Origin: Paratrimastix pyriformis
Taxonomy: Eukaryota; Preaxostyla; Paratrimastigidae
Length of the DNA: 64,000 nucleotides
Direction: 5' to 3'
Assembly (NCBI GenBank): GCA_027972325.1
Contig: JAPMOS010000002.1
Span: forward strand, 1,214,001-1,278,000
This document shows positions 45,357-57,200 of the stretch, piece after piece. The position numbers and the translations under genes were made by a program. Within the stretch, counting starts at the first letter, position 1, and the number at the start of each line of letters is the position of its first letter. The notes under the pieces were generated by a model. That model had not been told where the DNA came from. It did no database searches and saw only the letters and a program-made list of their open reading frames with translations.

Positions 45357-45841
45357 ATGACTATCGCCATGTTGTCCTAAAGCCCGCCTCAGAATCCAGG
45401 AGATCCGTAAGATGAAGAAGGAGCAGCTCGAGAAGCAGCTCGAGGAGCTGAAGAAGGAGCTCACTGGTCTCCGCGTTGCCCAGGTTACCGGTGGCAACCC
45501 CAGCAAGCTGTCCAAGATGTCTGTTTAGCATGACACCAGATGTTCACGTCCTCCTTCCACTCAGCAACGTTGTGCGCAAGTCTATTGCCCGCGTTCTGAC
45601 TGTCATGAACCAGACTCGCGCTGCGTCCGTGCGCCAGTTCTTCCATGGTCTGCTCTTCCGTTCTGTGTCCTGCCTGATCCTATCTTGATATCCAGGCAAG
45701 AAGTTCCAGCCTCTTGATCTCCGCACTAAGAAGACCCGCGCCATGCGCCGCGCTCTTACCTTCGAGCAGGAGCACCTCATGACTCTTCGCCAGAAGAAGC
45801 ACGAGGTTAAGGTTCCCAAGTTCGCTGTTCGTCCTCAGTAA
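45357..45841 (+). CDS. RPL35: 60S ribosomal protein L35 (uL29)
   Basis: Large-subunit protein at the exit tunnel. Exons give IQEIRKMKKEQLEKQLEEL, VTGGNPSKLSKI-NVVRKS, IARVLTVMNQTRAASVRQF and GKKFQPLDLRTKKTRAMRRA, matching the family through to FAVRPQ (stop TAA 45839-45841). Introns with donors GTCTGT (45519) and GTCTGC (45648) are certain from the protein. Exon 1 is not: the ATG at 45357 fits only with a 22-nt intron opening GTTGTC and closing CTCAG at 45400. A missed upstream exon is the alternative. The whole gene is of ordinary GC. Confidence 0.93.
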
Positions 45842-45979
45842 GCACATGTTCTCGAGCAATCCAGTGAGGCGCCATCCAATTCGTTTACCATTCCTGTTCC
45901 GGGTTTTTCGAGCGCCCTCCCCAATGTCAAAACGCTTGAAAAAAGTTGCAAAAAAACAACCTCATGTTTCAGTGAGTGC

Positions 45980-47758
45980 TTACGAGTCGAGATGAAGAGG
46001 GATTGGTTGGACCGGGCTCGGCCCCAGAAGAGCCGACGACCCCAGTGGACCCATCGGGCTTTGGAGGGATGATGGGGATGTGGGCGGGGTGACGGAAGGG
46101 ATGGGGGTGGCCATGATGGCAGCCTGGTCGGTGTCCAGGTAGGCCCGGTCGGCGCCCGACTGGAAGCGGGTCATGTGCACGTTGTACGCATCGGCCGGGA
46201 CGGTCGGGTAGGCCACCCGGCGCTGAGGGGTCCGCTGCGGGATGCTCTTCCCCGCCTTTTCGTACGCCTCTGCGAGTTCCTCGTATCTGCCGGTCGTGAC
46301 GAGGCGATGAGGGGAGAAGGGAGGCGAGCGCCGAGGGGAAGAAGGAGCGGAGGGAGAGGGACAGACTTGCACTTATCCTTGTAGGCAAGATCCGTTATGG
46401 GGCGACCGCCGTACGCGGCGATGACCGCGCGCACGTTGCGGGCGTACAGGCGCGGGTCCAACCGCTCGGCTATGGGAAGGGGAAGCCGTGATCGGAGCCG
46501 AGCGACCACCGTGGGGAGACAGACCCTCGGAGGGGTGGTAGACGGGCAGGTAGGCGATCTCCATCTGGTTGAAGACCTGGCAGAGGAGCCCCAGCATGTT
46601 GAAGGCGCCGTGCATGGTGGACCAGCTCGGGTCGAAGCTCCAGTACGGGTAGCTGGCCGCGCCAGGAGGAGGCGGCACAAGGAGAGGAGAGGAGAGGAGA
46701 GGAGAGGAGAGGAGAGAGAGGAGAGAGGAGAGGAGAGAGGAGAGGAGAGAGGAGAGGAGAGAGGAGAGGGTGAGCGGTCCAGAAAGCGCGTGCCCAGCAA
46801 ACCTGATGACGACCGGCTGGATGGGGCACCCGTTCACAAAGGCGCCAGTGTGGAAATAGGCCCTGGGGAGGAGGTGGGGTGAAAAACCCGAAGGAAGTGA
46901 GCCAGCGGCTGGGAATGGTCGGACAGATGGGTCCCGTTGTTGGTAGTACCCTCGGGGAAGATCATCACTGGGGGCCATTCTGTGAGCACATTCGATGAGG
47001 AAAAGGTTGGAAATTGAGCTGCGGGGCGCATCACGAACCCGGGTTGGTGACACGCTCCTTGAGGGCATCACTGTTATTGCCCTTGCCCCGGTTGACCACA
47101 ACACATTGCTGAAAACGAGTGAACCACTTGACCACAGGGGCGCGAGAAATGAAATCCTAGGGATTGCAGGGCGGTTGGTCACGCATCATGGGTGGAACAA
47201 ACCGCAATCACGAAGGCGGGGCTCCAAACAAACAAAAGGTAGAGGCAATCCATCATAGAGGTGTGGTTAGCGACGAGAACTTTGACGTTCTTGTCTGGTT
47301 TCTATCCGAAAAACGTCGGAACAATAATATCTGGTTGGGACGCAGACCCCCTTCGTTTTGACCCAAAGGAACCCATAGATGTAAAGGATAGAACGACCCA
47401 GAACCATGCCTACGAATTTGACGAATGCCCGCAAACCGGGGGGCAAGGGCTTGGTCTTGGGTGGAAGGCAAGGACCCAAGATGCAAGCGGCGGCACAGTA
47501 AACAAGCCCGTAAAGGATGATGAAAACCAGTCGAATGGGGAAGAGAATGAAGAATAAGATCACCATCTTCACCTTTCCCCAAAAAGATGTCTGTCCCCTT
47601 CGGAAGACGTCCACCAGTTGCTGAGGGAATCGGGGCAATTCCACTCCATCAGGGATGCCAGGTACAGCGTCCACGTCCGTCTCAGTCGAAGACTGGGGCG
47701 AAGGCGAGGCGAGAAGCGGCATATTCTCGGAAGGGCAGTCTAGTTGAGCAGCCAGCAT
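45980..47758 (-). CDS. lysophospholipid acyltransferase, LPCAT type
   Basis: Re-acylates lysophospholipids at the ER membrane (PlsC fold). Start MLAAQLDCPSENMPLL (47758). A membrane stretch VKMVILFFILFPIRLVFIIL is followed by acyltransferase motif I LVANHTSMMD (about 47265), motif III FPEGTTNNGTHL (about 46945), and FHTGAFVNGCPIQPVVIRF, YPYWSFDPSW, QMEIAYLPVYHPSE, RNVRAVIAAYGG, all as in LPCAT1/2. Ends with a Ser/Pro/Thr-rich tail (PLHLDS, stop 45980). No EF-hand is seen, unlike animal LPCAT1/2. A (GGAGA)-type repeat fills one intron (46680-46766). Confidence 0.88.
46680..46766. repeat. GGAGA/GAGAG-type purine repeat in an intron
   Basis: Imperfect five-base units on the plus strand (CT-rich on the sense strand) upstream of an acceptor of the LPCAT-like gene. 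Confidence 0.9.
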
Positions 47759-47859
47759 ACCCCGCGGAAGAGCCTTTTTGACAACGGAAAAAGGATTCGT
47801 GAAGGGGAGGAAGAAGGGTCAGGGAGAAAATGGGGGAGGGGTGAAAAAAGGAGGAAGAT

Positions 47860-49401
47860 CTAGAGACTTCCTCGAGTCTGCGTTCCGCTGGCCGAAGGAA
47901 GGTACCCACCGAGGGCATCGTCCTCGTCGTCGGAGAACTCCTCATCGGCAGGGGCGGAAGCGGGGGGGACGGCCCGCTTTGGCAAGGCGCTCACGGTCGG
48001 CTTTGCTGCCGCAGGGCGCTTCCACTCGGGGCTGCCCAGGATGGCGGCCGCGTCCTCGTCGTCCGAGAAGATGCTGTCGTGGCTGTCCGCGGGCGAGCCC
48101 GGTCTCTGGGGCTGTTGTGGTTGAGGGGCGGGCTGGGCTGACGTTGCGACCGGGCCCGTGGGGCGAGGATCTTCCATCCTCGGGCGCGGGGCCGGAGACA
48201 GGGGGGACGGGGCCGGAGACGGGGAGGGAAACCCGTCCGCGTCGCCCTCGGGCGGCTTGGCAGCGGCAGTGCCGGTGGGGGTGAGGGTGGGCGGCGCCGT
48301 CGAACGAGATCCCGACGGGACGAGGGGCGAGAAGGCGTGCTCAAAGTCGTCGTCGTCGTCGTCGCCGGGTGTCATCTGGGGCCCGGGACGGCCCGCTGGA
48401 GGCTGGCTGGGCCCGGGGCTCGGGCTGTCCGAGAAACTCTCCTCGTCCAGGTCGCCGGCCCCCAGGCCCAACAGCCTCGTGGCCCTGGCCGTGGCCCTGG
48501 CCGTGGGGGTGGCAGCGGCAGGGGCGGCAGCGGCAGGGGCGGCAGCGGCAGCGGCAGGGGCGGCAGCGGCAGCGGCAGGGGCGATGGGAGGAGCAGGGGC
48601 AGCACCCCCAAATTCGTCATCTTCGGATCGGATGGGGGCGATGGGAGGAGCAGGGGCGGGCGGGAAGGCACCCTCGAACTCGTCATCCTCGGGTGGGGCC
48701 GCTGCAGCAGGGGCGTCCTGAGGGCTGGCCTGGGCGCGGGGCGGCTCGTCCTCGTCGGCCTCGTCGAAGGGACCCAGCGCCCGGCGGGGCAGCGGCAGCC
48801 GGCGAGGCAGCGGCAGCGGCTGGTCGGGGGTGGCCGTGGGGGCGAACGAGCCCCATGACTCGCCCTCACCCTCACCCTCACCCTCACCCGGGCTCACGGG
48901 GGCAGCTGGCCGGGGAGCAGAGGCCGCATCGGCCGGCGGGGCCACGGGGGTGGAGGCGTCAGGCGTCGGTTCCGGGGCTGCCTGGCCGGAAACATGGGGC
49001 CCCGCGGGCGGCGTTTCGCCGGGCTGCCCATCCTCGCCCTGGCCCTGGCCCTGGCCCTGGCCCTGGCCCTGGCCCTGGCCCTGGCCCTGGCCCTGGCCCT
49101 GGCCCTGGCCCTGGCCCTGGGGGAGGCCCAGGATGGGGAACATCACCCGGGGGCTGGCCGTGTTGTCGCCGGGCGAGAAGCTGTAGCTGAAGGTGCGGCT
49201 GAACTCCTGGTCGGCCGAGGAGCCGAGACCCTCGGCCTGCTGGCGGGGCGAGGCACCCGGGCGCTGCGGTGACAGCCGTGGTAGGGGGGATATGGGTGCC
49301 GCAGGCTGCGGGGGGGGCGTCGGCAGGGTGGGTTGCTGCGGGGGCGATGCAGGCTGTTGCAGGGGTGATGCAGGTTGCCGCTGCTGTTGCAGGGGTGAGG
49401 C

Positions 49402-49432
<31 letters not shown>

Positions 49433-52400
49433 AGGGGTGATGCAGGCTGTTGCAGGGGTGATTGCAGGGGTGATGCAGGCTGCTGCAGGGGCGATGCAGG
49501 CTGCTGCTGCTGGGGTGATGCAGGCTGCTGCTGCTGGGGTGATGCAGGCTGCTGCCGGGGTGATGCCGGCTGCTGCAGGGGTGATGCAGGCTGCTGCTGT
49601 TGCTGCTGCAGGGGCGATGCAGGCTGCTGCTGTTGTTGTTGCAGGGGCGATGCAGGCTGCTGCAGGGGCGATGCAGGCTGCTGCAGGGGCGATGCAGGCT
49701 GCTGCAGGGGCGATGCAGGCTGCTGCAGGGGCGATGCAGGCTGCTGCAGGGGCGATGCAGGCTGCTGCAGGGGCGATGCAGGCTGCTGCATGGGCGAGCC
49801 AGGCTGCTGCAGGGGCGATGCAGGCTGCTGCTGTTGTTGTTGCAGGGGCGATGCAGGCTGCTGCAGGGGCGATGCAGACTGCTGCAGGGGCGATGCAGAC
49901 TGCTGCAGGGGTGAGGCAGGCTGCTGCAGGGGCGATGCAGGCTGCTGCAGGGGCGATGCAGGCTGCTGCAGGGGCGATGCAGGCTGCTGCAGGGGCGATG
50001 CAGACTGCTGCAGGGGTGAGGCAGGCTGCTGCTGCTGCTGCTGCAGGGGTGATGCAGGCTGCTGCAGGGGCGGTGCAGGCTGCTGCAGAGGCGATGCAGG
50101 CTGCTGCAGAGGCGATGCAGGCTGCTGCAGGGGTGATGCAGGCTGCTGCTGTTGCTGCTGCAGGGGTGATGCAGGCTGATGCAGGGGCGATGCAGGCTGA
50201 TGCAGGGGTGAGGCAGGCTGCTGCTGTTGTTGTTGCAGGGGCGATGCAGGCTGCTGCAGGGGCGATGCAGGCTGCTGCAGGGGTGATGCAGGCTGCTGCA
50301 GGGGTGATGCAGGCTGCTGCAGGGGCGATGCAGGCTGCTGCTGTTGCTGCTGCAAGGGCGATGCAGGCTGCTGCAGGGGCGATGCAGGCTGCTGCATGGG
50401 CGAGCCAGGCTGCTGCAGGGGCGATGCAGGCTGCTGCTGTTGTTGTTGCAGGGGCGATGCAGGCTGCTGCAGGGGTGATGCAGGCTGCCGCTGCTGCTGC
50501 TGCAGGGGTGATGCAGGCTGTTGCAGGGGCGATGCAGGCTGTTGCAGGGGTGATGCAGGCTGCTGCAGGGGCGATGCAGGCTGTTGCAGGGGTGATGCAG
50601 GCTGTTGCAGGGGTGATGCAGGCTGCTGCAGGGGTGAGGCAGGCTGCTGCTGTTGCTGCTGCAGGGGTGATGCAGACTGCTGTTGGGATGATGCAGGCTG
50701 CTGCAGGGGCGAAAGGGGCGATGCAGGCTGCTGCTGCATGGGCGAGCCAGGCTGCTGCAGCGACGCTGCGACGGGGCCGGCAGCCTGGGGGCGAATCTCA
50801 GCACCCTCGTCCTCCGGAGGGCGGGCCTCCTCATCCACCGTGCAGGCCTCGTCCAGGCCCGGGGCCTCGTCCAGTCCCGGGGCGCCGCCCATCGGGGCCG
50901 AGGGGCTGCCATGGGGGCCGCTCATTTGGGTGGGCTCCCCGACCCGGGGCCTCGGCCTCGGCCAGCTGGCGGCGTCCCCTTCGTCTTCGCCTTCCCCTTC
51001 GTTGGGTGGGCTGGGGGGGGCCGGGGACAACAGGGGCCCGCCGGGCGCAGGAGGGACCGCCCCGCCGCCGCCGGAGATGCCGGGCGTCGCCGGGAGGAGC
51101 GCAGGCTCCGGGGGGGCGGCCGGGCTCACCCTCGGGCGAGCGCTCAGGGGCCGGGGGCGGAGGGCGGGCAGGTCGGCCTCGGCCTCGTCCACCCAGATGG
51201 AGACCGAGCCCGTCCCGCTGGTGGCCCCCGTCTGGTCGAGGGCCCCCGTCTGGTCGAGGGCCCCCGTCTGGTCGAGCTGGTCGAGGGCCCCCGTCTGGTC
51301 GCCCTGGCCGGGCGGCTGGTCGAAGGAGGACGAGGGCCACCCGTCGGCTGCGGCCTCGCTCCCCGCGGGGGCGGGGCGGCTCCCATCATCGCCGGGCCCG
51401 AGGAGCGCATCGGGTCCCTCCGGGGGCGCCATGGGGCCCTCCAGGAAGGCCGCGGGCCCGGCCGTCTCCTCCCCCTGCACGGGCACGGGCCCCTGCTCGG
51501 GCATCGTCTCCTCCCCCTGCTCGGGCATGGGCCCCCAGTTGGGGTCGACGTGGAGCACTTGGGACTGGGGCTGGGGCTGGGGCTGGGGCTGGGGCTGGGG
51601 CTGGGGCGGGGGCGGGGGCGGGGGGCTGGCGAGGGTCCGAGGCGGGGAGCTGGCGGGGCCCGGGCTGGCCGGGGGGATGAAGAGCTCCCCCAGCAGCTCG
51701 GTGGCGCTGGCCTCGCGGGAGGCCTCGCTGGGCCCCTCGCCATCCGCGCCCTCCTCGCCCCCCGGCGGCTGCGGCTGCCCCCCCGCGCCCGGCCGGCCTG
51801 ACTCGCCCGGGGCCGAGCCGAGGGGCGGGGCCGCCGGCTGGGCAGGGGGCGTCCGGGGCATGTCGAAGGGCTCCCCCTCGCCCGCCTCCTCCTCGCCGCC
51901 CTCCCCCGGGGCCGAGGAGCCCGATGGCCCCCCGGCATCGGCGCCTTCCCGATCGGCCACCGCGGCACGGGCCGCCGTCCCCTCAGCCACCCCGGCCCCC
52001 AATCTCGACGCCAATGCCGACGTCGCTGCGTCTGCGTCTGCTTCGTGCACACGCGGCGGCTCCATCGCCGCGCCCTCAGCCGCCTCCTCCGCCTCCACCT
52101 CCTCCTCCTCCTCCAGGGCCTCCTCCAGGGCCTCCTCCAGGGCCTCCTTTCTGGGGCTCCCTGCGGGCGCCGAGAGCAGCCGAAGCGGAGGCCCCTGGGG
52201 GGTGGGGGCCGCCTCGCCCTCGGGCGCCGCGACGGCCGGGCCGGCGGGGGCTGTCAGGAGGGGCGAGATCAGGGCCGGCCCGGGGGCGGGCGGCGGCATC
52301 ACCGACAGGGCCGCCACCGCAGGGCCGGCAGGCAGCAGCGCAGCCTCGGCTGCCTCGGCGGCCTCGGCGGCCTCGGCGGCCTCGCCAGGCCCCAGGGGGC

Positions 52401-54190
52401 GGGGGCTCGGGCTGCCGGGGCTCTGGGGGGTCTCCTCGGCCAGGGCCGGGGCGGGCGGGGGGCCGGGGGGCCGCGGCCGGATGGGGGAGAGGGACTCGTC
52501 CAGGATGGAGCTGAGCCCCGAGAGCAGCGACAGCGACACCGAGGCCGAGGGCGAGGACGGCGTCCCCGGGGGGCCCCCGTGCCGCCCCCGTCCGTCGCGG
52601 GCTGGGTTGAGGGCGCTCAGGGCGCGCGGGCCCGGGGCCTCCCCGAGGGGCGACAGCTCGGGCAGCGGGGACCCCTGCCCGCGTCGGGTGGGCCGTGGGG
52701 GGTCGGGGCGATCAGGGGCAGGGACAGGCCGGGTGTGAGCACGGGGCACGAGGGACTGCCGGGGCGAGGGGGCGAGGGGCGAGGGGGCGAGGGGCGAGGG
52801 CGAGGGGCGAGGGGCGAGGGGCGAGGGGCGAGGGGCGAGGGGCGAGGGGCGAGGGGGCGAGGGGCGAGGGCGAGGGGCGAGGGGGGGGCGAGGGGCGAGG
52901 GGGCGAGGGGCGAGGGGCGGACCGAGGGAGAGCGAGCATCCGTCGGGCGTGCGGGGCGTGCCGTCGCTCGGGGCGCCCCTGAGGCCGCCAGGCAGGAGCG
53001 GCGGCGGGCCCATGGCGGCGGGCCGATCGGGGTGGCCGGGGCCGGGGCCGGGGCCGGGGCCGGGGCACCGGGGGTCGGGCTGCAGGGCCGGGCAGCCCCA
53101 TGAGCCTCGGCGAAGGGCCCCGGGCGGCTGGTCGGGGGCGAGGAGCCGGGCCCCTCCACGGGGGCCGCCGGGGGCGCCCCAGCAGCAGCAGCGGCGGCGG
53201 CGGCGGCCTCGGGGGAGTCACAGGCGGCGGGGCCGGCGAGGCCACTGACGTCGAGCTGGTCGGGCGCCCCGGGAGACACAGCGGCCCGTGGGGCGGCCGC
53301 CCCCTCCCCGTCCTGGGCGGCGGTTGATGCTGCCTCTGCATCCTGTGGGTGCCGCCGCCGCCGCTGCTGCCGCTGCCGGGCAGGAGGGGCGACGCGCTGG
53401 GCCTCGGGGCCGCCACCGTCACGCTGCTCATCCGCGTCCCCATCCGCGTCCCCATCCGCGTCCCCATCCGCGTCCCCATCCGCGTCCCCATCCGCGTCCC
53501 CATCCGCGTCCCGACCCGGGTGACGGGTGGGAGCGAGGACCACCACCAGCTCCCGGAGGCGCCCCTCGAGGGCCCCCAGGGCCGCAGCCTGCTGGGCGGG
53601 GAGCGCCCCCACGGCCGCCTCGGCACGGGCCACCCGATCCCTCAGGGCGGCTACCGCCTCTTCGCCCGCCCGCCGGCCAGCCGCCTCGAGGGCCCCGCGG
53701 TCCTCCTGCCAGGCCAGAGGGTCGGAGGGTCGGAGGGTCGGAGGGGGGTCAGCGACCGGATTTCGGGGACCACCCGCGACCCGCATGCCAACGGTCCGGC
53801 GGGGCGAGGGGGCGGGGAGGAGGGCGGCGGGGGCGGACCATGGCCCCGGCGAGGGAGCCGACGCGCAGCTCGATGGGGGCCGTAGCCGTGGCGATGGCGG
53901 CCTCGGTCCTGGCGGGGGCCGCCTCCTGGGCCGCCTCGAGGGCCGCCAGCCGGCCGACGATGGGCCTCAGGGCAGCCTCCAGGGCGGCCGCGGCGGGGCG
54001 GTCCTCATCGGCCGGACGGTGGGCCCGGGCCCGGGCCTCCTCCAGCTGGCGGGCCACCTCGGCGCGGAGCTCCCCCAGGCGGCCCTCCAGCTCGGCCCGG
54101 GCAGCCTCCGCCTCCGCCAGGGCGGCGCCATGGCGGCGCTGCTCCTCTTGGGCGGCCCGCTGCCGCTGCGCCACTTCCTCCTCCTGCTGG

Positions 54191-54259
<69 letters not shown>

Positions 54260-57200
54260 AGGGCGGCTGCGAGGCCCTCGACCCGGGCGGCGCTGGCAGC
54301 CCCCTGGTCAGCGAGGGCCTGTTCGACCCCCGCCAGGCGGGCCTTCATGGCCTCCTCGACACCGGTCACGCGGGCCCCCAGCGCCTGCCCCACCCCAGCC
54401 ATGCGGTCGCCCACAGCCTCCTCGATGCGGTCGCCCAGGGCCTGCTCCACCCCGGCGATGCGGTCGCCCAGGGCCTGCTCCACCCCGGCGATGCGGGATC
54501 CCACAGCCTCCTCGACCCCGGCGATGCGGGATCCTATGGCCTGCTCCACCCCGGTGATGCGGGCCTGCAGGGCCCCGTGGGCCTGGTCCGCCCGGGCGGG
54601 CAGGTCGGCGAGGGGGGCGAGGGAGCCCTCGAGGGCCCCCAGGCGGCCCCGCACCGCGGCGACGGCGTCCCGGGCGGCGGTCGAGCCCTGAGCGGCCTCC
54701 TGGACCCGCCCCGGCAGGGCGGCCAGCCCCAGCCCCTCCAAGGCCTCCAGCCGGCCATCCAGGGCCTCCAGCCGGCCATCCAGCCGGGCACCCACCGCCG
54801 CCGCCGCAGCCTCCGGGGCGGGCGGGGCCTCCCCCTCGGGCGGTAGCCGCAGCTGCAACTGGGCGACCTCTGCGCAGCCCCATGCCGGCCAGCACAGTGC
54901 AGTTCAGCCAACGCGGTAACCGGTGCGTGCGTCGTCTGAGGGAGGGGAGAGGGAGGGAGGGGAGGGAGGGAGGGAGGGGAGGGGAGGGAGGGGGAGGGAG
55001 AGGAGAGGGAGGGAGAGGAGAGGGAGAGGGAGAGGGAGGGGAGGAGGGGAGGGCTGACGGACGGTGGGCGATGGCCTCCAGCTGGGCCCCGAAGGCCGCT
55101 CGAAGCCGCCCCTCGGCCGCCTCCACCTGCATGCCACGAGCCCAGGCCCCCGTCAGAGCGCCGCCCCGTGGATCAGAAGGGAAGCCCAGAAGGGAAGCCC
55201 AGAAGGGAAGCCCAGAAGGGGAGCCCAGAAGGGGAGCCCAGAAGGGAAGCCCAGAAGGGGAGAGGGTGCATCGGTCCAGGCCGGGGCAGCCGGGACGGTG
55301 GGGGCGGGAAAGGCGCAGGCGGGGCGGGGGTGCGTGGCGGGGTGCGTGACGGGGGGTCGGGCGTGAGGGGGCGCGTCAGGCGTGCCGGGGGGCCAGGCGG
55401 GGGGCCAGGCGGCGGGGCGGGTGCGGGAGCAGACGGCGGCAGCGATGTGGCGGCCGAAGTCATCGGGGGGCGCCACTCGGGGGGCCGGGGCGCCGCACCG
55501 GCTGGCCGACCGTGGGGCGGGGGCCTCTTTGGGCGAGGGGACGGCCGCCTGGTCGCCGTCTCCTTCCCCCGCGCCGGCCGGGCCCTCGGAGGGGGCGGGC
55601 GCGGCCTGGGGGGCGGCGGCCTCGAGACGGGCCGCCAGGGCGTCCAGCCTTGCCCCCATCGCGACCAACTCCTCCTCCCGGCCGGCCGGGGCAGGGCTCA
55701 CAGGAGCGGCCGTGAGTGCAGCCAGCTGGGCGCGGAGCTGCTCCACCAGGGCCGCCTGCTGGGTCACAGCCGCCTCGAGGCGCCCCTGCCCCTCGGCCAG
55801 CCCCTCCCCGCTGTGCTGCGCCTGGGGGACCCGCCCAGACACAGCCAGACACCAGGGCAAGCAGCGGCGGTCAGACTCGTAGGACGAGGACGCGGCAGGG
55901 GGCGGGGGACGGGGGGCGGGTGCGGGGCGGGTGTGCGGACCCTGGCGAGCTTGGCGGCCTTCGCCTTGAGGGCCTCCACGTCTCGCTGCAGGCTGCCCAC
56001 GGCCGCCCCGCCGGCCTGCTGGTGTGAGTCGGCCTGCTGGCGGTACTCGTCCAGCCGGGCCGTCAGGGCGCCCAGCTTGGCCTGTACATCCCCGTCGGCC
56101 TGCCCGCCCGCCCGCCCGCCCGCCCGCCGGCCGGCCATCAGAGAGCAGATCGATCGGTGGGTGCGCCGCCCATGGGGCCGCACCGGCAGCAGCGGTGGCG
56201 GGTGGGGAGGGTGGAAGGGGACCGGCAGCCAGGAACGGACCGAGACGGGGGGCTGGTGGGACGGGGCCCTGGCGAGGGCGGCCACCTCGAGGGCGAGGCT
56301 GCCCAGCTGGGCCCTGGCCCGCTCGAGGCCCTCGCCCAGCTGGCGCTGGTCCTGCTGCAAACTTGCAACCTGCGCCGACGCCCGCCCATCGAGGCGTGAC
56401 ACGATCAGGGCAGCGAGCAACCACCCGAAGGGTGGGCAGGGGCAGGGGCAGGGGCAGGGGCAGGGGCAGGGGCAGGGGCAGGGGCAGGGGCAGGGGCAGG
56501 GGCAGGGGCAGGGGCAGGGGCAGGGGCAGGGGCAGGGGCAGGGGGGCAGGGGCAGGGGCAGGGGGGGCAGGGCAGGGGCAGGGGATGGTGGACGGACTGG
56601 CCCCTGGGCCCCCAGCGCACCCAGGGCGCATGCCAAGCCGCCGATGAGGCGGACAGGACGGCACAAAACTGGCAACAGGAGGGAAACGGAACGGGGGAAA
56701 CGGGGGCGGACGAGTGAATGGATGGGAGAGGGAATGGACCTGCATCTGGCGGATGGCGCCCTGGGTGCGCTGGGCGGCCGCCCTGAGGGCCACCAGGTCC
56801 TCCTGCATGGCCGCCAGGACGCCCTCCCGCTCGCCCTCGCGCCGCTGCACCGACATGAGGCCCTCGCGCAGGCCCTGGACCTCCTCCCGGATGGCGCCCA
56901 GCCGCTGGGCCCGGTCCTGGGTCAGGGCGTCCAGCTGGGAGGCGGCCCGGTCGAGGGCGGCGGCCAGCTGGGCGTGGCGGTCGGCCAGGTCCTGCTGCAG
57001 GGAGCCCAGGCGCCTCTGCTCGTCGGCCTGCTTGGCCTGCGCCCGCCGGGCCTCCTCGGCCTGCTGGGCCACCTGGGCGCCCTCCTCCTGCACGGACGCC
57101 CACCCGGGCCCAGGGACCCGCCCCATCGTCAGCGGGCGGCGGCTGGCGGCCTGCTTCGCGTGGGCGCCCTTTGCCATTCGCCCTTTGTCCTTTGCCCTTT

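Noticed and set aside
49193-52738. Very long plus-strand open frames opposite the coiled-coil gene (Cys-Arg-Gly-Asp and Gln-Ala-Ala repeats).
   Set aside because: They are the complement of the 21-bp coding minisatellite and GC-rich exons on the minus strand. They have no splice context, start or family features of their own.
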